NCBI RefSeq assembly: GCF_000151665.1
Contig: NW_013171849.1
Location: 418,488-482,487 of the forward strand
Direction: 5' to 3'
From: Blastocystis hominis
Lineage: Eukaryota; Sar; Bigyra; Opalinata; Blastocystidae
Length of the DNA stretch: 64,000 nt
Positions 1-12,541 of this stretch are shown here, in pieces. Every line of letters starts with the position of its first letter. Position 1 is the stretch's first letter. The notes under the pieces were generated by a model. It saw nothing but the letters and a program-made list of their open reading frames with translations. It had not been told where the DNA came from and searched no databases. A program made the translations under genes and the position numbers.

Positions 1-183
1 ACAAACTCAGCGGTTTCGTTAAATTTCTTCTACGAGCTCACTCCGATCTTCAACAAAATACCTCTAATTCAGACATTGGATTCTAGTAGACAGGAAAATA
101 ATAATGACAATCAGGTTTTCAACAAACACACAAAGGTTCATACCCCTACTAGTACAATAAAAAGACAAACGCATTCGAAGAAG
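1..183. other. 3' flank of the first minus-strand gene
   Basis: No gene is visible here. The minus-strand gene that stops at 184 has its 3' flank in this stretch. AACAAACA at 121-128 is the reverse complement of the TGTTTGTT polyadenylation-associated motif, so transcription from the right probably ends at about 130. Confidence 0.5.
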
Positions 184-2507
184 TCAAACCTTCCGTTTAT
201 GCTTCTTCTGCTTCAGCTCCTTCTCCTTTAGCTTCACACTTTCCAAATGCGCTTTCAGTGCTTGCAAGTTCTCCGTATTCATTTTCAAGTAATACGCATC
301 TTCCTCCACCACACGACTTCGTTTCCCATTCCCCTCTCTCGCAATCTTCTCCTCTCTCCCCACAACGCTCCGCTTTCGATTCACAATCCGCGCTTTCGGC
401 GTCGAAATCCGCTTTCCCTCCTCCAAACCCGGCGCACTCCCATTCAATCCATTCATCGCATTCATCGAGTTCATCGAGTTCATTGCATTCATTGAACTCA
501 TCGAACCCATCGAAGTCATCGGGAGCTTCGAAGCTCGCTCGGGGGGCGCGAAGTTTTCGATCACTTCCGACCAAGGAATACTGCAATCAAGCAAATTCGA
601 ATCGATTACGGCCGAGAATACACGTACAGATCGTTGTCGAAGCTGCTCAGCGGCTTGCTCACTAGCAATTCTACGCGTTCCAACAAACCCAAACGTCTAC
701 GCGATAGCTCGCTCGTGTCTTTTTCGCGCTGTCGAGGCACGCGTCGAATCGAATTCTCGCGCTTTTGAACTTCTTTGGAGCTGAAAGCGCCTTCTATCCA
801 AAAATTGCAAGCCAATCAACCCACGCAGAATCACGCCGAATCGCTTTAAAAACTCCGCCCACAGCTTTCGTTCTTTTCCGCACAGCTTCTCCGCTTCTCT
901 GCGAGCTCGAACTGCCTCCGCTTGCCACTTCCAAAACTCTCCAGAAGCCACAAATTCGAGCTGCGGCGTGTTTTCGCTCAGACCGACGCGCGAAACGGAG
1001 GATTTTCGCGATGAATCGAATGGTGAAAAAGAGACAGCCGATCCGATTCCAAGAGAAGAAGATGAAGAAGATGAAGAAGAAGCGGAGCAAATCGCTGCGA
1101 TTCTACGAGACTCAATGAAAACGAAGAGAACAAACAGAAGACTTTGCGATGAAGAATCGAGTTCATCGAGCTGCTGCATTGTTAAGGAAGGCGAAACGAG
1201 AAGAGTCGAGAGAAACGCAGGGAAGACAAAGCGCGTCTTGCATGAAAAGGAGAAACAAGGAACTACTTTCGATCGATTCATCGATGAAACGCCCATAAGT
1301 GGAATGGATTCGAGAAGACTCGCGGTGAATTGAACGATCGACGCGGAAGTCGACGTCCACTCCGCGCTCTTCTTTCCAATCCACGCATTCAGAAGCTTCT
1401 TCGTTCCTTCGGGAAGCGACCGCAGATCGATTCCTGCTTGAGAAGCCGCTGGATTTTCTTCTTTGATGCGAAGAAGCGGGTCGTGGAGAGCGAAATTCGA
1501 AGGGTTGACGGAGGGATTTCGCGAAGAAAAGTCGGTCTGCGAACAAGGAAGGAAGACAAAAGAGGGAAGCGAAACTGGAGAAACTGGAGAAACTGGAGAA
1601 ACTGGAAGAGAGAAAGGGGAATTGGATGTGGAATTGGCCGAAAAAGGCGTGAGAATGCCGAGGAAAAGCAGAACTCTGCAGACGGTCGGCAAGAGAAACC
1701 GAGCCAAAACCTGCGGCAAACTCAGCTGCGGACATTCCTTCGATAAATACATTTCAGTGCAGTGGATCAACTCTGATTCGGTGTGAACGCCTGCATCGAA
1801 TCGCTGCTGTCTGCCCTACCCATTCGCGCTACGGTGATCATGGCTTCCACTACGCGCCGATACAGCAAAGGGGTAGCAACAGGCTTCTAGGGTTCACGCA
1901 CACACACTCCTCTACGTAAGATTCCATGGAAATAGACTGGGTTTGCAGCGAAGGCAAGGCGTTCTGCGTCGAATTAGAACCATTGGACTTACCTCACCAC
2001 AATCACTTTGGGAACGAGGAGTTAGAGACTCCGATTTGATCGCAAGTGGCGTTGCAGAGGCAGAGGACAATGGGGTGATCCTGGCCACGGAGGGAGAATA
2101 GATAGACATATTGGGTGTTGTATCATTTACACTCAGATCCGACATAAGGGGCGAAGATGCCACACGAACACTCTTCTGTTTTGTCTCGGACCTCGAACGA
2201 GAGCTTTTACGTTGATCTCGAGAAGGATTGACCAAGGACTGAATTACAGACAAAAAGGAAGAACCCGAAATTGAGTCCGAATACGACTGGCGCTTCACAA
2301 TTTCACTCTGGATTTCACGTAGCAGACACTTCAGAGATTCATACCGACTGGTAAGCTAGAAAATATGAGAATCAGACAAGCAGCAAAAAGCAGTCAAATT
2401 ACCTGTTGTGGATCCACCTTGTCTACCCAACTGGCAGCATCGTCTATTCCTATTTCAATGTTCTGATCACTCCCATTCTTCGTAGTTTCATGCTTTACAG
2501 GATTCAT
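184..2507 (-). CDS. Ser-rich protein of unknown function, multi-exon
   Basis: I do not recognise this protein. Short introns join frames cleanly. GTAAGTCC...GACGCAG (29 nt) splices ...SDCGE to NALPSLQTQ; a 29-nt intron follows ISMESY; another splits ARMG|VHTES; a 31-nt intron splits GVILQ|GAFSSKE; a 29-nt intron splits YSRP|IPWSEV. The N-terminal part has a helical stretch (LTSRYESLKCLLREIQSEI) followed by a long Ser/Thr-rich, probably disordered region. The middle has a basic helix (ARREAEKLCGKERKLWAEF). The C-terminus carries a short MNSMNSMNAMN repeat and a Lys-rich tail ending QKKHKRKV. The start is tentative: the first ATG of the oldest exon I could join. The Ser-rich stretch near 1100-1700 may hide further introns. 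The basic tail would suit a nuclear protein, but that is inference. Confidence 0.55.
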
Positions 2508-2738
2508 TGAAAGGAAAGATCCGAAATCAGCAACCTATGAGATTGGAACTCAGTATTACAAAAAGCCGCGATTATACTTGCTAAAAGACTCAAGTAGGTA
2601 CAAGCCCTGTGTGAACCCATGTCCCAATAGTTGTTTGACAAAAGTAGCCACTATTTTCGATTTGAGAGGCAGTTTCATTTGAACTCAAAGATCGATTTCC
2701 TTGCTTAGAATTGAGTATTTTGTATCACTGTCGACCCA

Positions 2739-3087
2739 ATGGGCAAGAGAGGGAAATTGGATTGGGATCAAGCGATGTTGGAATCGGGTCATCGACAAAC
2801 CGAAAGCAGGAATAAGAAATGGGCCTCTCGTTTGCGTACGAGTACAAAGAACAAAAATACAATTGATAGTATCACTCGTGAACAAGTAAAGGGTTTCAAA
2901 TTCGTGATAGTTGAAGATTTTAAATGAACGCTTGGATGCATTCGAACGAGATAACATAGAAACCTTCAATGAGTCTGACCTTTACGATGAGGATGAAGAC
3001 GTTGCTGCAAAATTATACATTCATCCTTTAGTATCTTGTGGTTCAATCAAAAAGGAGGAAAGAAATCATTGTGATACTGTTGATTAG
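2739..3087 (+). CDS. Small charged protein, possible ZNHIT1/Vps71-like
   Basis: Two exons join across a 31-nt intron (GTAAAGGG...TTGAAG near 2887-2917). The product starts MGKRGKLDWDQAMLESG and continues through REQILNERLDAFERDN into an acidic stretch DLYDEDEDVA. The segment REQ-L-ERLDAFERDN resembles the N-terminal part of ZNHIT1/Vps71, a SWR1/SRCAP chromatin-remodelling subunit (ARQRRINRQLEALENDN in the vertebrate protein). A HIT zinc finger should follow. A weak CSVC is encoded just downstream near 3140, but I could not splice it in phase, so either an intron was missed or the resemblance is chance. The genomic TAG at 3087 is the end as read. Confidence 0.4.
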
Positions 3088-3352
3088 GGTAATGAAACAA
3101 ATATCACGCCTTCAACAGCATGAAATTCCTTTATTTGACTGTTCTGTATGCCCTTATATACTTTGTTTTACTTGAACTTGTTAAGTCGCAGTTCCCATTT
3201 CCACTTATCACATTTCCAATTCTCTAATACTTTGCATTTCCCTCAATGAGACCGCCTCTTTAATACACAATCACCAAATAAAATCTATATATTATAACTT
3301 TATTATAAACTCTAGTATTTGGACTGTTTAATTTCATTTCCAAACAACCTAT
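3088..3352. other. AT-rich intergenic region
   Basis: AT-rich spacer between the small ZNHIT1-like gene and the transacylase start at 3353. It may hold the last exon of the upstream gene (CxxC near 3140). Nothing else is supportable. Confidence 0.4.
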
Positions 3353-4475
3353 ATGGCAACCACCAAGATAAGTCGCCTTCTAGCATTCACAGGACAAGGT
3401 TCGCAATGGATTGGTATGGGTCAGTCTCTGTTAAAGCAATTTCCACATACAAAACACATTTTGGAAGAGATTGACTCCACCTTGGGCTATTCGCTATCTA
3501 AAATAATGTTTTCAGGTCCAGAAGTACTGTGATAACCAGAAATGACATCATAGGACCAACTCCTCAACACTCGCAACACTCAACTAGGTATTTTGGCATT
3601 TGACGCTATGATTTTGGAAGCCTTGAAAGTTGGTATTTTGTACTTTCATTTATTTAGAGTTTGGATATCGATTTGACTCCAAAGGTGGTAGCCGGCCATT
3701 CTGTGGGTGAATTTGTGGCTTACTATGCTGCTTCATCCCTTTCACTGCATGATTGTGCGCTCATCCTCGTACCAAAATGGCAGACATATGATATAGAAAA
3801 AACGAGCCGACTTAACAATCTCTGCATGCCAAAACTTGGATTATGGAATGGCTGCCGTGCTTTTCACTCCTCTATCGACCATTCAAAAGGCAGTCGAGCA
3901 GCTCACCAGGCAACACACGGGTCTCTGCGAGGTCACCAATCTCAACGCTCCATCACAAACTGTAGTCAGCGGGGAACGTGCTCAGCTGCTGCGTTTACAG
4001 CCGGTTTTAAAGCAATTAGAGGGAGGAAAGAGAGCACGTGTCGTTTTGATGAATGTGAAATACCCATTTCACAGCAGTCTTTTAAAGAGCGCTTCCGATG
4101 AATTGGAAAGCTATGTGCGAACATTCGATGTGAAGGATCCGCTTTTCCCTGTTCTTTCGAATTTGGACGGGTCGCTAGTTTGACTTTGCGGTGAATTTGT
4201 GAGAAGTAGATGGATTCGAAGGATGCCATTTTGGAAAGGGTGGGAAAGCAGCTCTCATCGCCGGTGCTCTGGAATGAATGTGTAACGCAGGCCTTAAATT
4301 TCGGAATCAACGAATTCGTTGAAATCGGACCGAAGCCAGTTCTGAGTGCATTGCTCAAAAGTTCTTCCAAGTCCATTTCCGTCAAGTTTTTATTGTTCTT
4401 CTCACTGTAACCAGTAGAACGCTATGCAATGAAAAGGATTTGATGATGTTGTTATTTGTTTGTTCGTTACGCTAA
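3353..4475 (+). CDS. fabD: Malonyl-CoA:ACP transacylase (FabD/MCAT)
   Basis: Transfers malonyl groups from CoA to acyl carrier protein in type II fatty-acid synthesis. The N-terminal FTGQGSQWIGMG motif, the nucleophile elbow GHSVGE (active-site Ser; encoded near 3697) and the catalytic His in KYPFHSSLL (near 4065) are all present, followed by the family's EIGPKPVLSALL. Five short introns (28-32 nt) restore one frame: after SGPE, after EALK, LIL|KKRADL, GSL|MDSKD, and a 32-nt intron at 4386-4417 that replaces an apparent TAA. The last exon reads TLCNEKDLMMLL and runs into TGTTTGTT at 4457-4464; a stop made by polyadenylation at about 4452 is possible, otherwise TAA at 4475. Length near 300 residues suits the family. 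The product probably acts in the mitochondrion-related organelle, but no targeting peptide is obvious. Confidence 0.9.
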
Positions 4476-4555
4476 TATTTCATTGGATGCACATGTACAT
4501 TGGTGCGTTTATCATCATCTTCGTGCATTTCTCATTGTAGTGGCTGCGCTTTAGT

Positions 4556-7110
4556 ATGTTCGGAAAATTCAAGATTAAAGGAAGATCAGAGGTGTCTCCA
4601 AAACAGAAGCCAAGTGCAAAAAAGCAGGTAGTTCTATTTTTCTCTGCCGATGGTTAGAAGATTGTCGCATGGTCACTGCGCTACCCGGCTACCAAGTACG
4701 ATAAGTACATGGAGGAGAACCGTGGGATTAATGAGAAAAAGCGAGGGAATGCTTGGTTTGAGCTAAGCGGAGGAAAAGATATGCGCGAAGAGTGTGGCAA
4801 AGACTATTACAAGAATATTGTGGCTGCGTCGAGTAAGGACACTACCAGTAAGGACGCAATCCAAATTGAAAAGGATATTCATAGGTGGGAGTAGTTTTTG
4901 TGCCTGAACGGTAGAACTTCGCTGAAAGGAAAGAAAGAGCTTTCTGAAAAGGAGATTAGTGACTTGAAGGAAGTGCTGAAGGCCGTGTCGTACGAACTTC
5001 GTCGTATTGGAATCATGCCGGTTGCTGAGTGTTAGTGGAGGGAGGCTATTGCCAATCAATGAACTTTATTGCTGCGCTACTGTTATCCTACATGGACAAC
5101 GAACTCGCATTTTACACCCAAGTCTGCATTAACCGTATTCTCTTTCCGAACTATTTCACGGACGAACTTGTACGCTTCCTTCCTGAGTTTTTTCTTATTT
5201 CCATTAGACAGGAATGAAAGTGGACGAGCGCATCTTCCTGTATCTCCTCTCCGAGAAACTCCCCGACCTAACAGACCATTTTGATGCGAACGACATTTCG
5301 CTGACTCACCTGACATTCCATTGGTTTTTATGTCTGTTCATCAACATTCTGCCCATCGATGTCACCGAGTACATCTGGTAGCGATGATGCGATGTGATCT
5401 GAATCGCAGGGATCGCGTGTTTTATTACGGTTCCCACGTGATTCACGCGACGGCCATGCAGATTTTCCTGAACTACGAGAAGGTCCTGCGCGGCATGAAC
5501 GACCTCGAAGAGATCGTCGTGTTTTTGAACGGTCGCTTTGTGATCGGGTTTTGATCGTTCAGAGAAGCTCGCCGAGGCGATCCCAAGCGACTTCCGCGGG
5601 CTGGAGAAGCTGGGAATCTCGCTGTCTCGCATCCGGATCATGCGCGTGGACACGCTGGAGGAGTTGAAGTGCGGATTGGAGGAGCGAGTGAGGAGTAGAC
5701 GGGAGGAATCGGCGATGAAGAAGCAGGTGGCGGAGACGATCCATCAGTCCATCACCAAGCAGATGAGTATTCGGATGTCCGTGCGGAACATGCTCTCCTC
5801 GTCCTCTCCTGTTTGCTTTTTTCTCTCTCTCTGAGCGCTAGATCGACGCGTCGCAGCCGGATTCCTCGCTGAAGTCGAGGAGAGATCGGGGTTTGACGCG
5901 TAGGAACCTGGAGATCTCGCTGGAAGTCGTGGAGCGGATGAAGAAGGGCATCGTGGACTACATCCTCGAGCACTGCTCCGCCGCGCTGGGCGTGTCGGCC
6001 GACCGCCTGAGCAGCAAGAACATCCGCGATTACTGCTACACGGGGTTCACGGAAGACGAGTTCGTGTCGGTGAGGATCGAATCGAGAGCGTGAGGCCTAG
6101 CTGTGGGAGTCGCTGCGTCGGCAGAGGATTCTGTCGATCGACGATCCGAAAGCGGCGCTGGAGCTGTTCCGCGAGTACAAGACGCTGCGCGAGGGCAAGC
6201 CGGTGATCGACGTGCGGTTCCTGCTGAAAGGCGTGCTGTCGCTGGTGAGCGAGAAGGTAGAATTGGAAAGAAAAGTGAAGAGAAGGTGGACGTGAGCACG
6301 CGGCTGCAGTACTATTTCAGCATCTTCGATATGAAGGGCGAGGGCGTGATGATCCGGCCCGCCTTCCTGGACTTCATCAACGCGGTGTTTGCTCTCTCTA
6401 TTGAATGGACTGATGGGTAGATATCGCGAGTGCGGAACGATGGTGGACGTGGAGCACGCCGCCGAGAAATACGTGAAGATCGTGTTCGCGGTGAACACGC
6501 AGTCCAGCGACGCCATGACCTTCCAGGAGTTCCGAAGCCTCGTTCTCATCCAGCCGCAGATCGTCTCCTACCTCGAGCTCATCGATGTGGACGAGGACGA
6601 GTGCGCTTTAGACGCTTGCGTGTTGTGTAGATTGACGCCGCTGGCCGACGAACTCAGCGATGAGCAGCCAGAGACGCCGTCGACCTTCCTGCTCCATCTG
6701 GACGAGCTTCCTCCGATTTTGGCTCAGCATCCGTATGTGCTGCACGCTAAGCAGCTTCCGGAGAAGGAGCAGCAGCTGCTAGGATCATTCCTGCAGGACA
6801 TGGCATGCATTGTCAGAGAACGCGATCAGCTGAAGGAGGATGTGCGGTCGAGTTTGGATCGGTGCGGAGATTGAGTGTAGGCGGTACGCGGTCGAGCTAT
6901 TACAACTCGATGAAGAAGTCCATCCGATTGTCGTCGAATTGCTTGCTGGGTGTGTCGCCGAAGATGTCTCTGAATTCGGACGGCATGATGGAGCTGATTC
7001 AGGAAGATGATGAGCTGGACGCTTCACCGAAGGACAAAATCATCCCTCCTGTGATGAGGAGATCGGCAATGGGAAGCACGTCTGTCATGAGCGTGCGAAG
7101 AAGAATGTAG
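4556..7110 (+). CDS. TBC-domain Rab GTPase-activating protein with EF-hand region
   Basis: Likely accelerates GTP hydrolysis on a Rab GTPase. After joining twelve short introns the N-terminal third is a TBC domain: QIEKDIHRT (arginine-finger motif region), then LEGGYCQSMNFIAALLL (normally GYCQGMN), ILFPNYFT, KVDERIFLYLL, and HWFLCLFINILPIDVTEYIWD joined through a 31-nt intron to RVFYYGSHVI. A Lys/Arg/Glu-rich linker follows. The C-terminal part (near 6290-6590) has EF-hand-like stretches, YYFSIFDMKGEGVM and FAVNTQSSDAMTFQEFRSL, as in TBC1D8/9-type proteins; canonical calcium ligands are incomplete, so calcium binding is uncertain. The tail is Ser/Met-rich. A 30-nt intron near 6601 is in frame and lacks a stop, so it could be retained without disruption. 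Ends with genomic TAG. Confidence 0.88.
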
Positions 7111-7218
7111 AGAGAAGTGTTAATGATATTGCCTATTATTATTGCGAATTGGGTCTGTTTTTTCAAAATAAGACCGGATTATCGAAATCCCTTTTCTTCA
7201 CATTTGTTATTCGATAGA

Positions 7219-10200
7219 ATGTCGAGCGATTCCACTGATCCTCAGAAGCCTCTGCCTTTTAATGACGGTGATCGGTAATTTTTAGCGGTGAACGTGCTCA
7301 TGGCATAGTGAGGATGTTGTACGAAATCATCAAAGTGTTCAGCGTGTAAAGGCCCCTCCATCGAAAGTGGTGTAAGGATTATTGGAGGCGCCGATAACAT
7401 GCTAGTGTGATCAATGATGCGGAAGCCAATCTCGACAAAGGATTTGCAAGTAACAAAGTGATTACATCCAAGTACACTTGGTGGAACTTCCTATTTTTGT
7501 TTCTGTACGAAAACTTGAATCCCTTTAATAAGTTTGCCAATTTTTATTTCTTGTGTGTTGCTATTTGTGAGGTCGGGGAGAAGATTTAAATTAAGGCATA
7601 GTGCATTCCTGCTATTTCTATTACCAATGGAAGGCCGGAGTCTATTACCTCACTTGCTTTTGTCCTCTTTGTAGAAGCTATTACCTCAAGTAGATTTGGC
7701 GTTGGCTCGTAATTCACAGTTCGGGAGGATCTCAACCGCCACCGTGCCGACAAGCGCACCAACGACCGTCCCATCGAGGTTCTAAACAAAGAAACCCAGC
7801 AGTTCGAGAGCGTTCCTCAATTCAAGGTGCGTGTGGGAGACATCGTGAAAGTCTACGAGGGAGACATCTTCCCCGCGGATATGCTCTTTCTCCGCTCAGG
7901 AGATCCCAAAGCCTACAAGTCGTGCTGGGTCAACACAAAAAGTCTAGACGGCGAAACGGACAACAAATACCGCCAAGCCATGAAAGTAGGAAGCTCTTAA
8001 GGAATGAACCAAAGCAGACGACCAGTGAACGCAACGGCCAGCCAATCAACGAGACGGCCAAAGAGCTGTGCGGATTGCACGCTGTTCTGAACTGCGAGCT
8101 TCCGAACAACATGACGAACGACTTCAATGGCTCGGTATGGACGAGACAGTCGTGTGATGGCTAGTTAACGACAACGGTGCGATCGGAGAACGGAGAATCG
8201 AGCGAAGAGAAGGAGTCCGTGTCGATCAAGAACGTTCTGCTGCGCGGATGCATTCTGAAGAACACCAAATTCGTGTACGGCGCTGTGATTTCGACGGGAA
8301 CCGACACGAAAGTGGAGTTCGGCGCGGTGAAGCGAAAATGGTGGCAAGTTGGAGTAGGAACGAGGGTCAGATGTGATGAAAAGGGGAGTGGAAGCAAGAT
8401 CGCAATGCTGACGCAGCGAACGAACAAAGTGATTTACTGTCTGATCGGGATTTTAATCCTGCTGTGTGTGATTGTGGGCGTGAAAGAGAGGAGTGAAGTG
8501 TAGGGATCGCTGGGAGAGAACGTGATTTCGAAGATGATCGTTGAGAAATCCTGGTACATTCCGATCACAATCGATATTTTCGGGTCGTTCTGGTTGTCCT
8601 TCTTCCGGTTCTTCCTGCTCTGCTATCAGTTCGTGCCCGTGTCGCTCTACGTGACGATGAGTCTGGTCTATTCGATGCAGAGTTTCTTCATGCAGAACGA
8701 TCTCCAAATGTTTGAATCGTTGAATCCGGGAGATTCTCTCTAGGTATGACGAAGAGAAGGACGAGCCGATGCGTGTGCGAACGTCGACGCTCAACGACGA
8801 TTTGGGCCAAGTCGGGTATATTTTCAGCGACAAAACCGGAACGCTGACGGCGAATTTAATGCAGTTCCGAAAGTGTTTAGTCGATGGCGTGTCGTACGGA
8901 GTGGGCGACAGCGCGATCGGCCGCTCTGTGAAGAACAAACAACAAAGCAAAGGCGTGGAGGTAGTGGTGGAGAAGCCGCCGCTTCGCAAGGGAATCTTCC
9001 GATACAACAATTTCCAGGACGGAAGTGAGAGCCATCCGGGCCATCGGCTGCAAGACGATCTCCGAAAGAACGACGACCACGCGGATGTGTCCTCGAACCC
9101 ACTCTCTAATGCATAGAAACTGATGAACTTCTTGATTCACATGGCGATCAATCACACGGTGATCGTCGAGGAACGCGAAGACGGAACCATCGAACTCAAC
9201 GCCTCGTCTCCCGATGAGCAGGCCTTCGTCGCTGGCTCCTACTGCCTCGGCGTGCAGTTCCTCGGCATGGACTACGAGACCAACATCATCAAGCTCAACG
9301 TCCTCGGAGAAATCGTGGAACTCCGCGTTCTGCACGTGGTTCCCTACGAATCCTCGCGGAAACGCATGTCGATGGTGGTGCAGATGCCGGACGGATCGAT
9401 TCTGCTGTACTGCAAAGGCGCAGATAGCATCATGCTGGAGCTACAAGACCCTGCGATCAACAGCTCGCGCTTCGTCGAGAATCTCGCGTGCCAAGTCAGC
9501 AACTGGGCGGAAGAAGCGTTCCGCACCATGGTGTTCGGGTACAAGCCGCTTCTTCCTGAGCAGTTCTCTGCGTGGATGGAAGCGTACGAGCAGGCGAGCG
9601 AGGACCCCGAGCAGAAAGAGCTCCGCCGGAAGAAGAAATCGAACAAGATCGACAAGCTGGAATTCGAGTTGGAGAGCGGGCTGATTCTGCAGGGCGCCAC
9701 GGCGATCGAGGACAGTCTGCAGGACGGCGTGCCGGAGGCGTTGGAGGAACTGTCGAACGCGGGGATCCACATCTGGATGATCACGGGAGACAAGGTAGGG
9801 ACCGCAAAGAACATCGCCGTCGCGTGCAATCTGCTGAAGCTCCCGGACATGAAGCTCGTGGAGTTCACGAAGGAGGCGGTGGATAATAATTTGTTGGGGA
9901 AGGGAGGACGCGTGGAGGATTTGACGGAGAAGATCTCTCCGTAGGGGAGTGATCGGGGTTTGACGGGTAGCTCGTCGATTCAGGAAGTGGAGTGGAAAAT
10001 GCTGGAGGCGGAGAAGGAGGGCAGCGTGGAGAAGGCCAATCGAATCTTAGGCGAATTCGAAGCGAAGCATCCCGGATTGTTGGCCGCTCGAATGCACTGC
10101 GAGGTTTGGTTTGCAGATCGAAGGCGTGATGGCTAGGCGCTCGCCGCGCAGATCTTGAATTCAGAGTTGGATGTGACGACCAAGCCGATGGCTCTCGTGA

Positions 10201-12450
10201 TCGATGAGCTCTTCATCGACTTCCTCGCTCTCTCCTGTCGTCAAGCCGTATTTTTTATCTCCACTGGATCGCTGATGTGATAGTTCCTCGTGGTGTCGCA
10301 ATCCTGCAAGACCGTCATCGCGTGTCGCGCTCGCAAGGACCAGAAAGCGAAGCTGACGCGTCTGGTTCGCGAAGGAAACACGGAAGTCGTGACGCTGGGG
10401 ATCGGCGATGGAGCCAACGACGTCGAAATGCTGCGTGCTGCGCATGTGGGGGTCGGCGTGATCGGGAAGGAAGGAACGCAGGCGGTGAACAATTCCGACT
10501 ACGCTATTGGGCAATTCCGATTCCTCACGCGACTGATTTTGGTGTATGGACATCGAAGCTACCGCGGAATCACGCTCGCCTCGCTCCTCATCTTCTACAA
10601 GAACATCATTTTCACGCTCATTCAGTATTTCTACACCTTCCTCTGCGGCCTCTCCGGTACGTTCGATCGAATTCTCTCATCCCAGGCACGCGAAACCAGT
10701 CCTACATCGCGATTTTCTGGTACAACACGGCGCTCACGGCGTTCGGTCCGCTTCTGCTGGCGATTTTCGACAAGGACATCAGCGATGCGAACTGCATCCG
10801 CTTCCCTCAGCTGCATCGCGAGGGCATCGACCACCGGCTCTTCTCGGTGCGTCGGTTCCTCCTCTATTTTGTGAAAGCGGTGTACGAAGCGCTGGTGATG
10901 TTCCTCGTTCTCTACTACGTTCTGGACACTGCGGACTTCCCGATCGGCACGGTGGATGTCTGGAGCTTCGGAATGGTCGCCGTTACGATCTGCATTTTTA
11001 CCGCCAATCTCTCTTCGTCCTCCGAGCAGTCGATCATGTTCTTCTTCTCCTCGTTCTGCTTCTGGGGCACCTTCATCTTCTGGCTTCTGCTGGTGCTCAG
11101 CACGTCCTTCTCCGTTTCTCTCTACCCCAACTATTTCCACTCCTTCGACCTCCTCTTCCAGTCCCCCATCTTCTACCTTCTTTTCTTCCTCGCCACCGTC
11201 CTCGCCCTGCTCCCCACGATGATGGTCCACGCCATTCAGCGCGAGCAGTCGCCTTCTCTCTCCCAGTTCATCCAGGACGTGCAGGTGCGCGACGCCGATC
11301 CCGAAGTCGTCAAGACGTCGCTCGAGGAGATGGAGAAGAAGCGCTCGCTCGAGCTGGAGCTCAAGACGATGCGCGACAAGCCTCACGATGTGGACATTCC
11401 GGAGCTCATGCAGGTGACTCCGGAGGCCGTCGAATCGATGGAGATCTCGCTGGAACAGAGTCGGATCGAGAACGATTCGCAGAGTGAGCTGCGCTCTTCT
11501 CCGACGCCGTACGATCTCATGAAGACCGGCAACGCGTATCGGTCCATCCGGTCGATCGCCGGGCTGCGCGCGCTCACGATTTGCCAGCAGCTGCACGGGC
11601 CTTCGTACGATTCGCAGTCGGTGAACGACGAGGCGCAGGCGGATCTGATCAATAAAATCAACTCGCATCACTGGCGATCGGCAGCAAAGCCGGATTTGAT
11701 CGGGTCGTTGAAGACGCAGCTGCTGGACAAATCGCCTGTGATGATCTTGAAGAAGGTGGGCGATTCGCTGAAGAAGGAAATCACGCCGCGCATGAACTTA
11801 GAGCTGTTCAATAAACTGCAGTTGAGTGTAGTGAAGGAAGTGGAGGAGGAAGTGATTGAGTCCGTGCCGCCGTCCGAGCCGGAAGCGACGCAGAACGACG
11901 CGTATTCGGACGTGGAGATCGAAGTGCAGGCGTCGGATGTGGTGGAGATCGAGGTGAAGAATGGGCAGAACGGCGAGGCCCAGGAGATTGAGCATGTGCG
12001 GAAAGAAGGCGAAGAGGATGAGCCGAAGTTGGAGGACTCGGAAGACGAGGAACTTATGGAGAGTTCGGATTCAATTCATTTAGAGGAGGAAGAAGAGAAG
12101 GAGAAGGACAAAGAGAAGGACAAAGAGAAAGAGAAAGAGAAGGAAGAGGAGAATAAAAATCGTGTGAAGATCGACGAATCTGCAGAGCAGAATGATCGAA
12201 GTGAATTCATTGAATCGGAAGAGAAGAAGGTTTCGAGCCAATCCAACGAATCCACAGAGCGAACCGATTCCAAGGAGCCAATAGAGCCAACGCAGTCTCA
12301 GGGATCTGAGGAGCCGCAGGACGCCAAGGACCGCAGCGAGTCTTCCACTTCTCTCTCCATTCCCTCGCCGATGTCGACGGAACTGGTGGCTCCGTTCCCC
12401 GACCAAGCCTCCACCGACCCCCTCACAACGCAAATCTTCCCTTCTCGTCT
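7219..12450 (+). CDS. P4-type ATPase, aminophospholipid flippase
   Basis: Flips phospholipids to the cytosolic leaflet of Golgi, endosome or plasma membranes. About fourteen short introns give a continuous P4 architecture: N-terminal [18 protein letters not shown] and aqueous stretch [12 protein letters not shown]; actuator motif [18 protein letters not shown] of transmembrane helix 4; phosphorylation motif [12 protein letters not shown] (near 8822); nucleotide-domain [25 protein letters not shown]; hinge [18 protein letters not shown]; then the M5-M10 helices to about 11230. A long cytosolic tail follows, rich in Glu/Lys/Asp (around 12060-12160), then Ser/Thr. The frame stays open to 12712, but beyond about 12450 it is antisense to exons of the convergent DP gene, so the real end lies earlier; no genomic stop or clean TGTTTGTT was found. 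Such enzymes normally need a CDC50 partner, which is not in this window. Confidence 0.93.
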
Positions 12451-12456
12451 TTGTTC

Positions 12457-12464
12457 AACAAACA
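12457..12464 (-). terminator. TGTTTGTT polyadenylation-associated motif of the DP gene
   Basis: The plus strand reads AACAAACA. It lies about 80 nt downstream of the DP stop codon at 12542 and inside the apparent C-terminal frame of the convergent P4-ATPase, so the two 3' ends abut or overlap. Confidence 0.5.
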
Positions 12465-12541
12465 ACGCACAATACAACAGAGCACAATCGTTCACTAACT
12501 ACCCATCACCCACCCATCAATCATCCACAGCACACAAACTA

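Noticed and set aside
3661-4410. Reading the transacylase as several broken pieces (pseudogene)
   Set aside because: All breaks coincide with GT-AG introns of 28-32 nt, and the joined protein keeps both catalytic residues.
5893-5913. A further intron ending GACGCGTAG in the TBC gene
   Set aside because: No GT at a workable distance, and the sequence reads through in frame (RDRGLTRRNLE).
10631-11671. Long minus-strand frame (346 codons) and plus-strand alternative frames over the P4-ATPase C-terminal half
   Set aside because: Shadow frames of a GC-rich coding exon; the P4-ATPase frame carries the conserved helices and motifs.
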